A stretch of 64,000 bases of DNA from Nepenthes gracilis (GCA_033239525.1 BSYO01000009.1:17319299-17383298); one strand, 5' to 3'; shown: positions 49,756-62,973, counted from the stretch's first letter. Program-made: numbers and translations. Notes: a model not told the origin generated them from the sequence alone.

Positions 49756-50790
49756 GTGTCTGTTCCGATTTCGCTACATTCTCACGCTTCTTCTGTTTCG
49801 ATATTCAATGGAACTAATTTTTTCGATTGGCTTGAGCAAGTCCAGTTTCATCTTGGTGTGCGTTGGATCTTGATATTGCATTACAATCGGAAAAGCCTCT
49901 CGCTATTGTGCGATTCAAGCGGTGATGAGGAAAAATCTTATTTTAGAGCATGAGAAAAATCAAACAGAATAAGCATGATGTTTATGAGAATGACTATGGC
50001 GAATAATATTAAATCTACACTTTCTGAAATTGAAAACGCTAAGGACTTACTATAACTATTGAAAATCGTTTCCGATCTGCGGATAAATCTCTTGCTGGAA
50101 CACTAATGGCAAAACTTACTACCATGAAGTTTGATGGTACTCAAGGAATGCATGAACACATTCTTGAGATGACCAATTTGGCTGCCAAACTCAAAGCCCT
50201 TGGTATGGATGTGAATGAATCGTTTCTTGTTCAGTTTATAATGAATTCACTTCCTCCTCAGTATGGATCTTTCCAAATTCATTACAATACTATCAAAGAT
50301 AAATGGAGTGTTAATGAATTGGAAAGTATGTTAGTTCAAGAGGAGGCAAGGCTCAAACAACAAGGAATTCATTCAATTAATTTAACGGGTTATGGTGGTA
50401 AAGGAAAGAAGAAGAGAAAAAGAGAGAGCATTAAGGCTGGATCATCAAAAGAAAAGGAGCCCCATTCTGGTATAGGGACTCAAAAGAAGGGAAGCAATGC
50501 AAAGTGTCACTTTTGTAAGAAAGTGGGACACTTTAAGAAGGATTGCTATAAAAGAAAGGCTTGGTTTGAAAAGAAAAGTAAGCCTTTGGCTTATGTATGT
50601 TTTGAATCAAATCTTATTGAAGTACTTTCTAATACCTGGTGGTTTGATTCAGGCTCTAACGTTCATGTTTCTAAATCGATGCAGGGATTCCTTACAACCC
50701 AGATGCTAAACCAAAATGAAAATTTCATTGTCCTGGAAAATGGTGTCAAAGTCAAAGTTTCTGTTTGTTGGAACTTTTCGTTTATTTCTT
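49756..50790 (+). pseudogene. D1 gag with zinc knuckle and protease start
   Basis: The N-terminal gag begins near 49756 (SIFNGTNFFDWLEQVQFHL), then shifts frame near 49870. A tryptophan codon seems to have become TGA near 49950. From 50106 a 228-codon frame is open: MAKLTTMKFDGTQG, LEMTNLAAKLKALG, FIMNSLPPQYGSF, a Lys-rich linker, the knuckle CHFCKKVGHFKKDC (50507-50548) and the aspartic-protease motif WWFDSGSNVHVS near 50638. Gag makes the particle and binds RNA; the protease cuts the polyprotein. Another frame change follows near 50765. Confidence 0.85.
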
Positions 50791-52238
50791 GATCTTTGGG
50801 ATGTATTTAGATTTGCTAGAAACATTTTATGTACCTTCTATTTCTAGAAATCTTATTTCTATTTCCAAACTTGATGTCCAAGGCTACTCTTTAAAGTTTG
50901 AAAATAAAAGAGTAAGCATATACAAAAATAAAACCTTCTTTGGTTCTGGAATTCTTTCTGATGGTCTCTACAAAATAAACCTTGACCAAAATTTTGCTGA
51001 AACTCTCATGACCCTGCATCATAATGTTGGAACGAAACGTAAATATATGAATGAAAACTCTTCTTTCTTGTGGCATAAAAGATTGGGTCATATATCTAAA
51101 GATCGTTTGAAAAGGTTGGTAAATGAAGAAATCTTACCTAACCTTGATTTTTCTGATCTTGATGTATGTGTTGATTGTATTAAAGGAAAACAAACCAAAC
51201 ATACAAAGAAATGTGCCACAAGAAGTTCAGAACTTTTAGAGATTATCCATACAGATATTTGTGGACCTTTTGATTCTCCGTCATTAGGAGGAGAAAAATA
51301 TTTTATCACCTTTATTGATGATTTTTCACGTTACTGTTATATTTATTTGTTGCATGAAAAATCTCAAAGTCAGTAAATGTTTTGGAAATATATATTTCGA
51401 GATTGAGAGGCAATTAAATAAAAGTGTAAAAATCATTCGATCCGATAGAGGTGGTGAATATTATGGTAAATATAATGAATCGGGACAATGTCCCGCCCTT
51501 TTGCTAAGCTATTAGAAAAGCATGGCATATGTGCACAATATACTATGCAGTACGCCACAATGAGAATGGTGTTCTTTGAACGGCGAATCGTACATTAATG
51601 GACATGGTTAGGAGTATGCTAAGTTATTCATCTTTACCTAAATTCTTGTGGATGGAAGCCCTTAAGACTGCTTGTTTATATTCTTAAGGGTTCCTAGTAA
51701 AGCGATTTCAAAAACTCCTTCGAGTTATGGGTGGAAGGAAACAGAGTATTCAACACCTACATATTTGGGGTGTCAGTGAGAGGTTAGAATGTACAATCCA
51801 CAAGAAAAGAAATTAGATTTCAGAACTGTTAGTGGATACTTTATTGGTTATCCAGAGAAATCTAAAGGGTATAGATTTTACTGTCCTAACCATAGTACGA
51901 GAATAATAGAAACCGGTAATGCTAGATTCTTTGAGAATGGTGAAATCAGTGGGAGTGATATTTCACAAAATGTGGAAATAAAAGAAATTAGGGTACAGGT
52001 CCCTATACCCATAATTTCTAAACAAACTGTTATTCCGACTGTTATTGAACAACAGATTGACAATTCTACACTCCATAATGAAAATGTCACCATTGAACAT
52101 AATGTAGAACAGTCACAAGAAGTAGCATTAAGAAGATCTCATAGGGAAAGGAGATCTGCTATTTCAAATGACTATTTGGTTTATCTACAAGAATCTGAGT
52201 ATGATATATGGACATATGATGATCCGGTTTCTTTCTAA
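50765..52238 (+). pseudogene. D1 pre-integrase and integrase region, frameshifted
   Basis: The first frame (50765-51376) carries YVPSISRNLISISKLD, the GAG-pre-integrase HHCC zinc region (FLWHKRLGHISKDRL, then CVDCIKGKQTKH), and the integrase core start IHTDICGPF with FIDDFSRY. The second catalytic Asp is in IIRSDRGGEY near 51440 in another frame. The glutamate region (TPQ, then ERR) near 51550-51590 is broken by a stop and frame changes. The C-terminal side (SGYFIGYPEKSKGYRFY) is open at 51789-52238. Integrase would join element DNA to the chromosome; this copy cannot encode a whole one. Confidence 0.85.
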
Positions 52239-52239
52239 C

Positions 52240-53700
52240 AAGCCATAGAAAGAAATGATTCTTCTAAGTGGATTGATGCTATGAAAGAGGAGTTAAAATC
52301 AATGGCACATAATGAAGTTTGGGATCTTGTCGAATTGCTCGAGAATTGCGTAGCAGGTTGGTTGTAAATGGGTATTTAAAATCAAACGTGATTCTAAAGG
52401 CAATGTCGAGCGATATAAAGCCGAGACTTGTTGCTAAAGGTTATACTCGGAAAAATGGCATCGATTATAAAGAGACCTTTTCTCCGGTTTCAAAAAGGAC
52501 TCCTTAAGAATTATAATGGCATTGGTAGCACATTTTGACCTAGAGTTGCACCAAATGGATGTAAAGACTGCTTTTCTAAATGGAAGCTTAGATGAAGAAG
52601 TTTATATGAAACAACCTGAAGGATTCTCTATCAAAGGACAAGAGAACTTAGTTTACAAATTAAAGAAATCAATATATGGACTTAAACAAGCCTCACGACA
52701 ATGGTACCTTAAGTTTCATGATACCATTTTATCCTTCGGTTTTATAGAAAACACCGTTGATCGGTGTATATACCTGAAGGTCAGTGGGAGCAAGTTTATA
52801 TTTTTAGTTCTATATGTTGATGATATATTGCTTGCAAGTAGTGATCTTGGATTGTTACATGAAACTAAGGGTTATCTCTCTAAAAATTTTGATATGAAAG
52901 ATATGGGTGAGGCAACTTATGTGATAGGAATAAAAATATTCCAAAATAGATCACATGGGTTATTGGGATTGTCTCAGAAAGGATATATCAAGAAAATTTT
53001 AGAGAGATTTGGGATGGAGAACTGTGCGGCCGTATTGCTCCGGTCCGTAAAGGTGATAAATTGATTTAATACAATGTCCACAAAATGAATGGGGCGAAAT
53101 CAAATGAAAGATATTCCTTATCGTCTGCCGTAGGAAGTTTAATGTATGCACATACTTGCAGGACCAGGATATAAGTTTCGCGGTTGGTATGCTCGGACGA
53201 TACCAAAGCAATCTGGTATGGATCAATTGGAAAGTTGTAAAGAAAGTGATGAGATACTTGCAAGGAACTAAAGATTACATGCTTACTTATAAAAGTCCGA
53301 TCATTTGGAGGTGATAGGATATTGATTGGACTATCTTTGGATGTTCGAGATACGAGAAAGTCCACATCTGGATATATATTTCTTTTATTTGGAGGAGCTA
53401 TTTCATGAAAAGTGCCAAGCAATCGGTGATTCTTGTGTCCACGATGGAAGCGAGTTTGTGGCATGCTTTGAAGCCACAATACATGCATTATGGCTACGGA
53501 ATTTTATTTCAGACTTGGAATTGTTTGAGTATAGCCAGCCAATGAAAATTTATTGTGATAATTCCGCAAAGATTTTCTTTTCAAAAAGAACGACAAGTAT
53601 TCAAAGGGTGCTAAGCATATGAAAATTGAATACCTTGCCGTTAAAAGTGAAATTGAAACAAAAAGTGTCGATAGAGCATATTAGCACCAAGCTTATGATT
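52240..53700 (+). pseudogene. D1 reverse transcriptase and RNase H region, frameshifted
   Basis: RT is open at 52516-53064 with LHQMDVKTAFLNG, the YGLKQASRQWY motif and the catalytic LYVDDILL near 52808-52837, so the RT active site is intact. Its N-terminal part (52319-52507, KPRLVAKGYTRKNGIDYKET) is in a different frame. RNase H follows in yet another frame at about 53326-53700, with EFVACFEATIHALWL and IYCDNSA. Together these would copy element RNA into DNA. Confidence 0.87.
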
Positions 53701-54131
53701 GCAGATCCTTTAACTAAATGTTTACCTCCAAAGTATTTGTAGATCATGTTGACCAGTATGGGTCTTTATCGTTACCCATAATATAATGATATTGCTCTGA
53801 CGTTTGAGATCTCACATAATGTGTTTCTGATATATCCTGTTTATTTTATATTGTTCGAACTTAAAGTTGTAGATCAATAACAGGAACAGTCTCTCACTAA
53901 GACATTATTGTTGGACCGTATGATATTTCTCATTTAAGACTTAATCATATAATTTACAGGTGTTGTGGTACATGGAAGGAACTATGTTGCATAATGATAT
54001 GGAACCGCCATGACTCGCATTTGTCGATTATTTGACTATAGTATTATGACATATAAACTATTAATGGATTGTAATGTTGCGCACTTAAAGTTTGTTTTAA
54101 TTAATTCAGATAAATATTATTGTCATATGGG

Positions 54132-54144
54132 CCAAGTGGGAGAA
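54132..54144 (+). promoter_or_regulatory. Polypurine tract of D1
   Basis: CCAAGTGGGAGAA ends directly at the 3' LTR and matches AATGGAAGAA in D2 at the same place. Confidence 0.8.
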
Positions 54145-54582
54145 TGTTAGAAATATGTCCCACATGATGAGACATATGAATTATTGATTTATTGAATTAA
54201 TTAAATAATCCTATTAGTTTATATATATTTAATTATTTAGAAAAATTTCCTAAAAGACATGCCTGTTCAAGACATATCCTTTGATGGAAAGGATAAGGGC
54301 ATTTTGATAATTTGGGAATGGTCCTCTCTCCCTCTATAAAAGGAAGTCCTTGGCCATCATTTGGAGACATTCACATAACTTGTTTTCACAAGTTAAGAAA
54401 GGAGAAGAGAGAGAAATCATCTCCTAGTTCTTCGAGACAAGAACAATTACGGTATTACAAAAGGATTATCGCTTATGGATCCAGGTATGTTTATTCACTC
54501 TTTATATATGATTGATTGTTGAAGAAATATGGTAATAAAGATCCTGTGAATCAAAGTATTATCTCACTAATGTTTTCTTACA
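54145..54582 (+). repeat. 3' LTR of D1
   Basis: It begins TGTTAGAAATATGTCC and ends TTTTCTTACA. The eight differences from the 5' LTR are all single-base changes and seven are transitions, giving about 98.2 percent identity. Confidence 0.93.
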
Positions 54583-54587
54583 TTTTA

Positions 54588-55035
54588 TTCTCTGGACACT
54601 TTTTTTTGGCTTGTTAACATTCGTAAGAAACATGGGTGGCGTAAAAACTGGAATCCAATAATGTACCGAGATTCAACGATTCGCGAAAAAATATTGACGA
54701 AAAGATTGAAAGACGTCGGATTCCATCACCGCAGGAAAACCTAATGAGTTCTTTGGTATGGTCTTAAGATGGGGCTAAGTCGATTAGGTTAGCGCATCTG
54801 AATCATTCAGTTTGAATGTTGGCTTTCTTAGTACATTTTTTTTTCTAATCGTAGAAGTTCAAAGGATTTTACTTAATAGTCGTAGTTATCAAGATTTTTC
54901 TTTATCATTAAAATTGTGTATTAATTATTGCTACTTATTGTGTTTATATTTTATATACTTTTTATCGTTCAATTTATTTAAATCTTAATATATTATATAT
55001 ATATTATATATTTTTATTTTTATTTATTCTACAAC
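54588..55035 (+). repeat. Right part of the family-C LTR split by D1
   Basis: After the TTTTA duplication it contains the family-C block order seen at 8885-9290 and 16840-17936 (reverse): AAGACGTCGGATTCCATCACCG, AAACCTAATGAGTTCTTTGGTATGG, TAAGTCGATTAGGTTAGCGC, then TTTTCTTTATCATT. The right end is uncertain; ATTCTACA near 55035 is a candidate. Confidence 0.55.
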
Positions 55036-58000
55036 TTGAAAAAGAGGTCAAAATAAATTATGACTTAGAACTTATAGTCCATGGCGATCACGTTTGTTTG
55101 ATGGGATTGATAATCTCATCCACCAGACATCTTCCACGGGAACAAATTATGATTCCTTCAATATTTCCGTGTCTGAGAAACATTCATTTGGAATCTCAAT
55201 ATATGCCGTGTTTTGTGAGATTTTAGTTTATGATTATACTCTCCTACAAAATTTTTTACTGTAACAATCATACTCTCCCTTATCAACATACATTCTATCT
55301 TAATAGAACATTCACATCTAATTTTTTAACCCGATTGTTTTACCTCCATTCTTTTATCATGTTTACGTTTATCTTCCCTAAAATAATAAAATATCCAAAA
55401 AATCTCTATATCATCATTCTTAGATTTTTTTATAACCATTTTTCTTATAGACAAATTTATTTTCTGTTCATATTGTTTTTAAAAATTTAAATCTCGTCCA
55501 TACTTTGAAATATTATGTGAACTGAAGGAGTCTGATCGTTCATTTGATGTGAACATGCAATTAATTTTTCTATATTCATAATAATAGATTCCCACATTAA
55601 AATATATATGAATCAATATATTATAAATAATTTACTAACAATCTTTTATGTATATAGATTTACAAACCATTTTACAAATATCTCGTAATTAATCTTTTTG
55701 TATAAGAATCAGTATGTTGGAAGATTTACATTTTACGGATGAAATTTGTAGACCGTTTCATTCAACGCGAGGCTTGTAACACAAATCCATTTTATGGATG
55801 TTAAGTAAAATCATAAAAATTTTACTTAACTTTAAATCCCATGTCATTCAAAATAAGGCTCTGTAAACCATTGCAATTTAACCCGTTTCTTGAAATACAA
55901 ACCCATTACACTAGCGCTGCTCTTTTCGTTTCAAATACAAAAAATCGACACCATAATATTCATTAACTTTTTTTAATTTCAAATTTTTAATCTCAGCACG
56001 TCGACGGCTCCAATTTTCATATAATGTCAGCCATTGGATCAAATTTTAAATGAACAGCCCAAATTAAAAAAAAATAAAAATTTAAATTTAAGTAACTAAT
56101 TAAAAAAAATAAAATTTTAGATTTGGACCATCAATTAATGAACGTCTCAGATTCGTTCAAATAACCAATTAAAAAAATATGGGCCGTCATTTTCATCTAA
56201 CAGCCCAAAACCGAAAAATAAAATCCTTTGTCACCAGTCCACAAAGCAGTATCCCCAAGCCCAGCTTATTACTGCAGACCATTGAACTATTTTAGGTTAA
56301 ATTTTATTTCAACATTTTAACAAAGTTCTATTTCACTTAAAATATTGAAAAAATTACATTATTGGTTATATTTTTATATTTTAATTTGTATTATGTAAAT
56401 ATTTATAATTTATATTTAAATATTTAAATTCATAATTTTTTTAAATTTTTCAAATTTTAATTTTTTAGTTAATATCCGACAAAAAAAATACTTATTCACC
56501 ACTCTTTGAAAGGTCAGCAAATTTAAACTCTGATTCATATTTGATGAGTATGGTAATTGTCGGGGCAACCCAAATCCAATGCACAAAAGGAAAAAAGGTC
56601 CAAATAATGATGATTTAACAGAAAATGCCTCTGAGACCATAAAGTAAAAGGCACAACGGTTAAATTAAGGGATTCAACTTGAATCGTCAAGTATTAAAGA
56701 ATTATAATAGAATATTAAATAAACAACTTCAGGTGGCGGCAGCGGCGATCCCAGCAATTAGTAGCCAGGTGATCCAACTATTAAATGAAGGCAATAGTTA
56801 CACATATAAGTGATGCCCCTTATCAACGAAGAAGCGCCACGTTCTTACATTAATTTAAAAGTCTGCCAACTAAATGGCGCATCTGATTATAAATACAACT
56901 TTTCCTCTTCTGAAAGGAAGAGATAGGATGCACACTGTGAAGGAAACTATGACCTGATAGCAAACTGTGCTTAACCTCAAGCAATCAGACACTCTCTCGA
57001 GCAAGTACACAATTTGTAAAGATACTCTACCAGTCGAGTACATTATTAAAAGCCACTCCGCCAGCCAAGTACATAAAATGGAGTATAACCCCCAAAGAAA
57101 CATTTATCCCTATTCACTTACATTCTCGTATTCATTTTCTCGCATCTTTATCATTCGAGTAAAAATTTTTTTGACTTAAACGCCAAATGATATACCGAGA
57201 TTTGAGTCCCGTATACATATTATATTTTATTTATCTTATTGTGGTGTACAGGATCTAAATTCGAGTTATAAAAATTATACATATTATACATATTTTATTT
57301 AATTCGTGCAACCAGATTTGATCAAACGACTTCCTAATTCATACAACAATTGAGTTATTAAGACACATCAATACTATATAATTTCATACTAACTTGTGAA
57401 GAAAAGTGCCTAATAGAAGAGTATGTAAAATAGAAATATCAGTGTAATAAAAATGGAGAGAAAATTTTCTTAAATATATAACTACTAAGGTCACGATCTT
57501 TGGAATTCTCTAAATATAAAAATACGTATATAATCAGTGCAGTGGAAATAAGTCTCTAAATCTCTCGTTAATTGTCATGCACTACAAATTAAAAGAGCAC
57601 AATAAATAAAATCACTCTATGAGATACATATAAGTTATACAATAATATTTAAAGTAAAAAAATCTTTTTAACTAAAAGAAAAACTAATTGACGAACTTTA
57701 AAGAAATCTACTATAATAGTATTCAATTACAAATATAACTCTTTTAGAGATATCTTTATAACAATCTGTGTGAATGATTAGTTGAACACACCATGAACAA
57801 ATACTAAGAAAAAAATATATCAAAAAAATAAACAATCAAATGGTAGTACATGATAGAAATAAAACTAAAGTAACGTACTTAAATTTAACAAAAAATAAAA
57901 TTCAAATCGAATTTTAACTGGATACTAAACATCTTTATATTTTCTCTTTTTAATCTTTGTGTGGCACTCATTTATAGTAAAATGATTTCTATTATTGTAT

Positions 58001-58432
58001 TAAATTCACGTTAGATTTTTATAACAGTATCGTTATATGTGCACCCTTCGACCATTGATCAATCATGAATGTCAACACATGCTACAAACGAGCATCGTTC
58101 ATGTGCACATTAAGTGTCAGCTTTTATTTGAACATGTTTCGTATGAACCTTCCGTGAATAATATCATTTGAATAAACTTTGCATATATGTCAATGAAAAA
58201 AGTGCCCAATAGCTCAAAAAATGAAAGCAACAGTTTTAATAAATGCAATGCTTACAAAAAATTCACCAAAAATCAATAACAATGTGATGCAACTTGATTT
58301 ATTTATAACTATATAACAAATAAAATACTTATTAATATGTAATGATACTACATTTAGCGTATGAATTCTTTAAATATGTATTTCATATGTTCTATTGTCT
58401 TACTCCATTAATTTATAAGAAATTATCTGCTA
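55036..58432. other. AT-rich intergenic / repeat debris
   Basis: No gene was recognised. At about 56730-57180 a TTATAAATACAACTTTTCCTC promoter-like block followed by ATTCGAGTAAAAATTTTTTTGACTTAAACG resembles the 3' part of a gypsy LTR; boundaries are not visible. The rest is low-complexity A/T sequence with composition-driven frames. Confidence 0.35.
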
Positions 58433-60786
58433 TGTCTCAAATTTTAATGCCGCCATTAGCAAATAGCTATTATTTAATTATTTATTAATTATCTAATTAA
58501 CTTTAGATGTGAACTCCACGTCGATAATTTGACCAATCATAATAAAAATAATATTATATCATACATATGATCTAAATATTTGCTACATCTCATGTGACTT
58601 AAATACCGACCAAATTATGATGTCAAATCTTATAAAAGGGGTGATACTTATCCATTATATAATTAGAGTATATAATGTACGGATTAAAATAAATTATACC
58701 ATATCATATCGAAAATTGGCATGCACAACTTTAAAATCGCTATCCAAAACTTGTATATCAACTACATATGTTACTATTCATTTTCTAAATCTGTTAAAAA
58801 TACTAAAATAACAAATTATCCTGTCTGAACTCAAAACGATACACCGATTAATATCCAATAGCCACAATATAAACGTTAGACATATTAACTACTGTTTAGA
58901 TACCATAATGCATCACTAAACAATAATAAAATTCTAAACTAAACTCTTTGAATACCACTGATCTTCATTCCTGCTAATTTTACAAGAATCTGTACATTTC
59001 ATTTGAGGGGTTAGTAAAAACAGTAATGAGTGAAATAAAAACTTGGTATGGCACATATATAATAATGAACATATATATATATTTATATTAAAAATATATC
59101 GAATGAATTATAAATTATAATTGGATGTAATGATACAAAATTTTCATAAGACCTATGTAGGAAATTTAATTTATATATTTTTAAAATTTTTATCATTTTT
59201 GTTCTAATTTAAATCATCAAATTATATTTAATTTTAATTTTTATTAGAGATTAATGTCAGTAGGCCTTACTGACTCAAGGAACGGACAATTAAAATCAAT
59301 ATTATCTATACTCCTATACAATCAAAGGTCATACGCTACTATTCAAGACTTGTAGGTGGATCATTTACATATTACCCTAGAAACGGAGTCGAATGTTACT
59401 TTTCACCCACGGATGATAAGCTCGGATATCAATATGCTACTATAATATATTAATACACGTCATAATATACTAGTCACTGAAATTTAATTATGGTCCAATA
59501 GAAATCTTTTGAAAAACTCTACACTTTTATTCATTCTTTTTAATTTTTTCTATTATTGAGAAAATGATCATAATTTATAATTTAGTTGTAAAGCTTTTCT
59601 TCAAATATTCTGTAACTTCATACATAACATTATGTAGAATTTACTCATGATAAATTCTAAAGTATGAAATGTTAAATTAGCAACAAAATATAAAAATTTT
59701 ATCAAATATGTATAAATCAACAAGTGTATTAAATTTTAAACTATACAGGTTAAATTGTACATATTTTTCAGTTCATATAAGACGTATATTTGATGGTTTA
59801 AAGTATATATGAGTTTTTGTACGAATTTAAAACAAGCAGAAATCAAAAATTAGTAAAAATTCCGCAAAAATCAGTGAGTTAGAAGAAAATCTACAATTTA
59901 AGTTTAGTATCATATATGCAAGGCTATATTTTTTGAAATTATAAACATGTAAGCTTAAAATTTTAAGTTCAGAATATGCAGTTGTAACATGTACAAAATT
60001 CATTACATGTAAGGCCATTAAAATATAAATTTAAGACATGCATGTAGTTATAATACAGTATTCAAAACATACATACATTACACATGAATTTAAATACGAG
60101 TTCTTATAAAATTTTACTAGAAAATGATGAAAATTTAACACGCATATTCAATACAATCATTATAATTTCGAATTTATATCATTGATGAGTATTGGAATAA
60201 GAAATACTCAAAAAGTTTAAGAAGTGCAACAATAATAAAAGGAGAAACTTAGAGTGCAGTTACCTTAACTCTAATTTACCCAAAATCTAACTTGGATCAA
60301 CTGAATTTTGAATTCCTTGGCTTGCTTTCTGCTCCTCCCTCTCTTCTCATTGATTGCTTCTCTCTCCTTTCTTGAATATCTCTAAAAAATAATAAGAAAA
60401 TGAGTCGAAGGTCCTATTTATACAGAGTGACGCTCGAACGCCACTTAGGCATACGTCAAATGCTGATACTTTTGGACTGCCGTGTTCGAGCATGGCTCAG
60501 GTGTGCCTCAAGGGTATAATTACTGCCAACAATCGCTTGAGTATCCCTTAAGTATGTATCGAGTGTGAACATTCTACCAATGAGCGCTCGTGCACTGATA
60601 AGGTGTTCCTCAAGTACTGACTCTATGTGTTTTGGTGCTCAAGTGCAAGTCAGATCTTCGTTAAGCACCGAATTGTCCGATTTAATTTTAACTTTTAACT
60701 TATTCTTTTACATATTTTGGTTTTAATTTTAATTATATTATCTTATTCATTTAAAATTATCATAAACTAAAAACTCGAGTCTTACA
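58433..60786 (+). repeat. LTR, family A copy 3 (Ty3/gypsy type)
   Basis: It starts TGTCTCAAATTTTAATGCCGCC and ends AACTCGAGTCTTACA. Shared landmarks with the LTR in CTR1 include GATGTGAACTCCACGTCGATAA, TTTGAGGGGTTAGTAAAAAC, GTAGGCCTTACTGACTCAAGG, TATTCAAGACTTGTAGGTGG, a TTCTCTCTCC tract and TCGAACGCCACTTAGGCATACG. The flanks (tgcta and ttatt) do not match, so the duplication has been lost or the ends are off by a few bases. Confidence 0.7.
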
Positions 60787-62837
60787 TTATTATTATTATT
60801 ATAAATTAAAATATGAAAATGGAACTTGGTAGACCTTGTTTGCTTAAGTGACTTTGTTGAAGTCCTACTACGTTTTTTTGGCTACAATCTTGGTTTGCAT
60901 CAAGAATAAATTATCAATAGAAAATTGCTTCTTTTTTTTTTCTCTTACTAAATATTATATCAAATGGGTTAAATAACCATATAAATCATTTCCATATTTT
61001 CTAAAAGCAAACCAGATCATATTTAATTGATTTATATATTATATTATATTTGTGAAAAGAACTACTATAAACCAAGTACATTATATTGGTTCCTTAAAAA
61101 AAAAAAGTATTGTTGATATCAAAATAAAATTAGGATTTGAATAGAAGATTTTTCACAATTTTTATTGTTAAATTGTTTTAATTTATTCTCTCTTTTCCAT
61201 GTTTTAGATATGAGGTACCTCAATTTTACCCTTTTTCTGAAAAGAATAAAAGTATAATAATTATAAAAACATTTTTGAAAGATTTTTATAGTTCGTGTAA
61301 TTTTACTATATGATTTAAATGTATAAATATTAGATATAATTTTATACTTAACGTTAGCTTTATATCAGTACGTAAAAATAGGTTAATCTATTTATTTAAT
61401 TTTTGAAAAATCTAAATTTTCTCATTTTTGAAAAAACGAACGAAATAAATATATGAGAGATATTTTTATTGATTATTTAATAATTTTAATAACAATGGCT
61501 AAAAATACTAACTTTATACTTAACATTAATGTTAACCATAAATAAATTTATAACAGTTTAATTAAATAGAACCTTATTATTGCATAATCAAACAAAGCTT
61601 TGTTTATCTGTGCTAAGTGTCAAGCACCATTTTTTGGGCTACTATTGGCCCATACAAATTCTTAATTTTCCAAGTTCATTTTGATTGGACAAGAGCAAGA
61701 ACTCCCCAATACTCCTACTATTCTTAATCCTATTAGAAACCTAAAAAATAGGCAGATAAGATATCTTATTAGAAATAATGTTGAATCTAATTTTATTAAT
61801 GAAATAAATCATAATCACCATAAGTACTATGAAAATTATCGATCTTGGATATTTACCTCTCGAGATAATGTTCACCCAGCTAATCCCTTGAGCCCACTGA
61901 TAAATCGGCTAAAGGCATTCAGAAGTTTAACGAATTATCGTTTAGATATCAGGAGTGAATTAACGTTAAAAGAATAGGCACAAATAATTTGCACCACACA
62001 GACCACAAAAGCAACAGAGTTCTCAAATTATTAAACCTATGGACCCACCCTATCTTTTGTATTCAATTTTCCCATAGTGACCACCCACTAGAAAAAGGAA
62101 TGAAGAGGACATATATAAAGAGCCCAAACCAAGTGATGTCAATCAACCTTGGGTTCCTATGGTTGGAAGATCCCTCGAGCTAATCAAATACGAAAGAAGC
62201 CCTTAACCCTAGGGCACCATATCATGTCCGCTTGAACCGGATGAGAGTTATAGGACGACATGTCTTTGATATGACGTCTATAATAAGATTTTATATATTA
62301 GGCCGATAGAAAAATAATCATTGGTAAAATTTCGATATAGATTATAAGGACAGTTTAATAGTAAGCTTATTAAATTTCTTAAATTTTGTGAGAGTAAATT
62401 ATCTCATATAAGTTGAGTTAACAAGAAACCTTCAAACTTATAAGCATGACATTTTTTAATCATTTTAAAACATCTTAAAAAAATAATATTACTGAGGGAA
62501 CAACCAAATGTATAATATTACACCATTTTCTAAACAACCAATACAATGATGCCCCCAGACTTCATAAAAGGCTAATAGATATTAATTAAGAATTATTTTA
62601 TTTTATTTTTCCTGAAAAAGGCTACAATTTTGATTTTTTAAAAATATTGTATGGAGTTCACAAATAAAATGTTGGTATTATTGGACTCATTTTTCCATCA
62701 TTAAGTTGGTCGTTGTAACTCTTCCACATCGAATGTTCAAATTGAAATGCGAGGCCCTTGTCGTCGCTCACCATGAAGCCTTACGTTTTTTTCTTCTCAG
62801 CTTCTTCAGCTGCACTTATGGGGAATCCTCTCACCCA
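60787..62837. other. AT-rich intergenic region
   Basis: Mostly low-complexity A/T sequence. It holds one open frame of note (61681-61977) and, near 62700-62830, a patch of mixed composition (TGCGAGGCCCTTGTCGTCGCTCACC) that could be a fragment of a gene or LTR. Nothing else is recognised. Confidence 0.4.
61681..61977 (+). CDS. Hypothetical 98-codon open frame
   Basis: The frame translates into a balanced, charged sequence (QEQELPNTPTILNPIRNL, RQIRYLIRNN, YYENYRSWIFTSRDNVHP) unlike the Phe/Ile/Lys-rich noise nearby, and ends at TAG. There is no ATG at the given start (TTG), so it may be the 3' part of a broken gene or element. I do not recognise the family. Confidence 0.25.
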   Translation: MIGQEQELPNTPTILNPIRNLKNRQIRYLIRNNVESNFINEINHNHHKYYENYRSWIFTSRDNVHPANPLSPLINRLKAFRSLTNYRLDIRSELTLKE

Positions 62838-62972
62838 ATCTCCATAATAAGAATGTTACCATTAAATAAAATATAAAATCACAAGAAATAGTATTAAAAA
62901 GATTTAATAGAGAAAAAATATCTATTTTAAATAATTATTTGATTTAACTATACGAATTTGAGTATGATATAG
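62838..62972 (+). mobile_element. Fragment of the D Copia family (D3)
   Basis: About 135 bp match D1 near 52075-52207: GAATGTTACCATTAAATAAAATA, CACAAGAAATAGTATTAAAAAG, and AATTTGAGTATGATATA. It has stops and C-to-T changes. The right end is cut by the gypsy LTR beginning at 62974. Confidence 0.7.
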
Positions 62973-62973
62973 G

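Larger units (their letters stand above)
47923..54582 (+). mobile_element. Copia element D1, structurally complete, pol broken
   Basis: A 6660-bp element with 438-bp LTRs at both ends, a primer-binding site, gag, protease, integrase, RT and RNase H in Copia order, a polypurine tract and an exact TTTTA target-site duplication (47918-47922 and 54583-54587). The LTRs differ at eight positions of 438. The coding region is split by several frameshifts and stops, so it cannot make its own polyprotein as written. The same family is present at 14354-19562 and 62838-62972. Confidence 0.95.
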
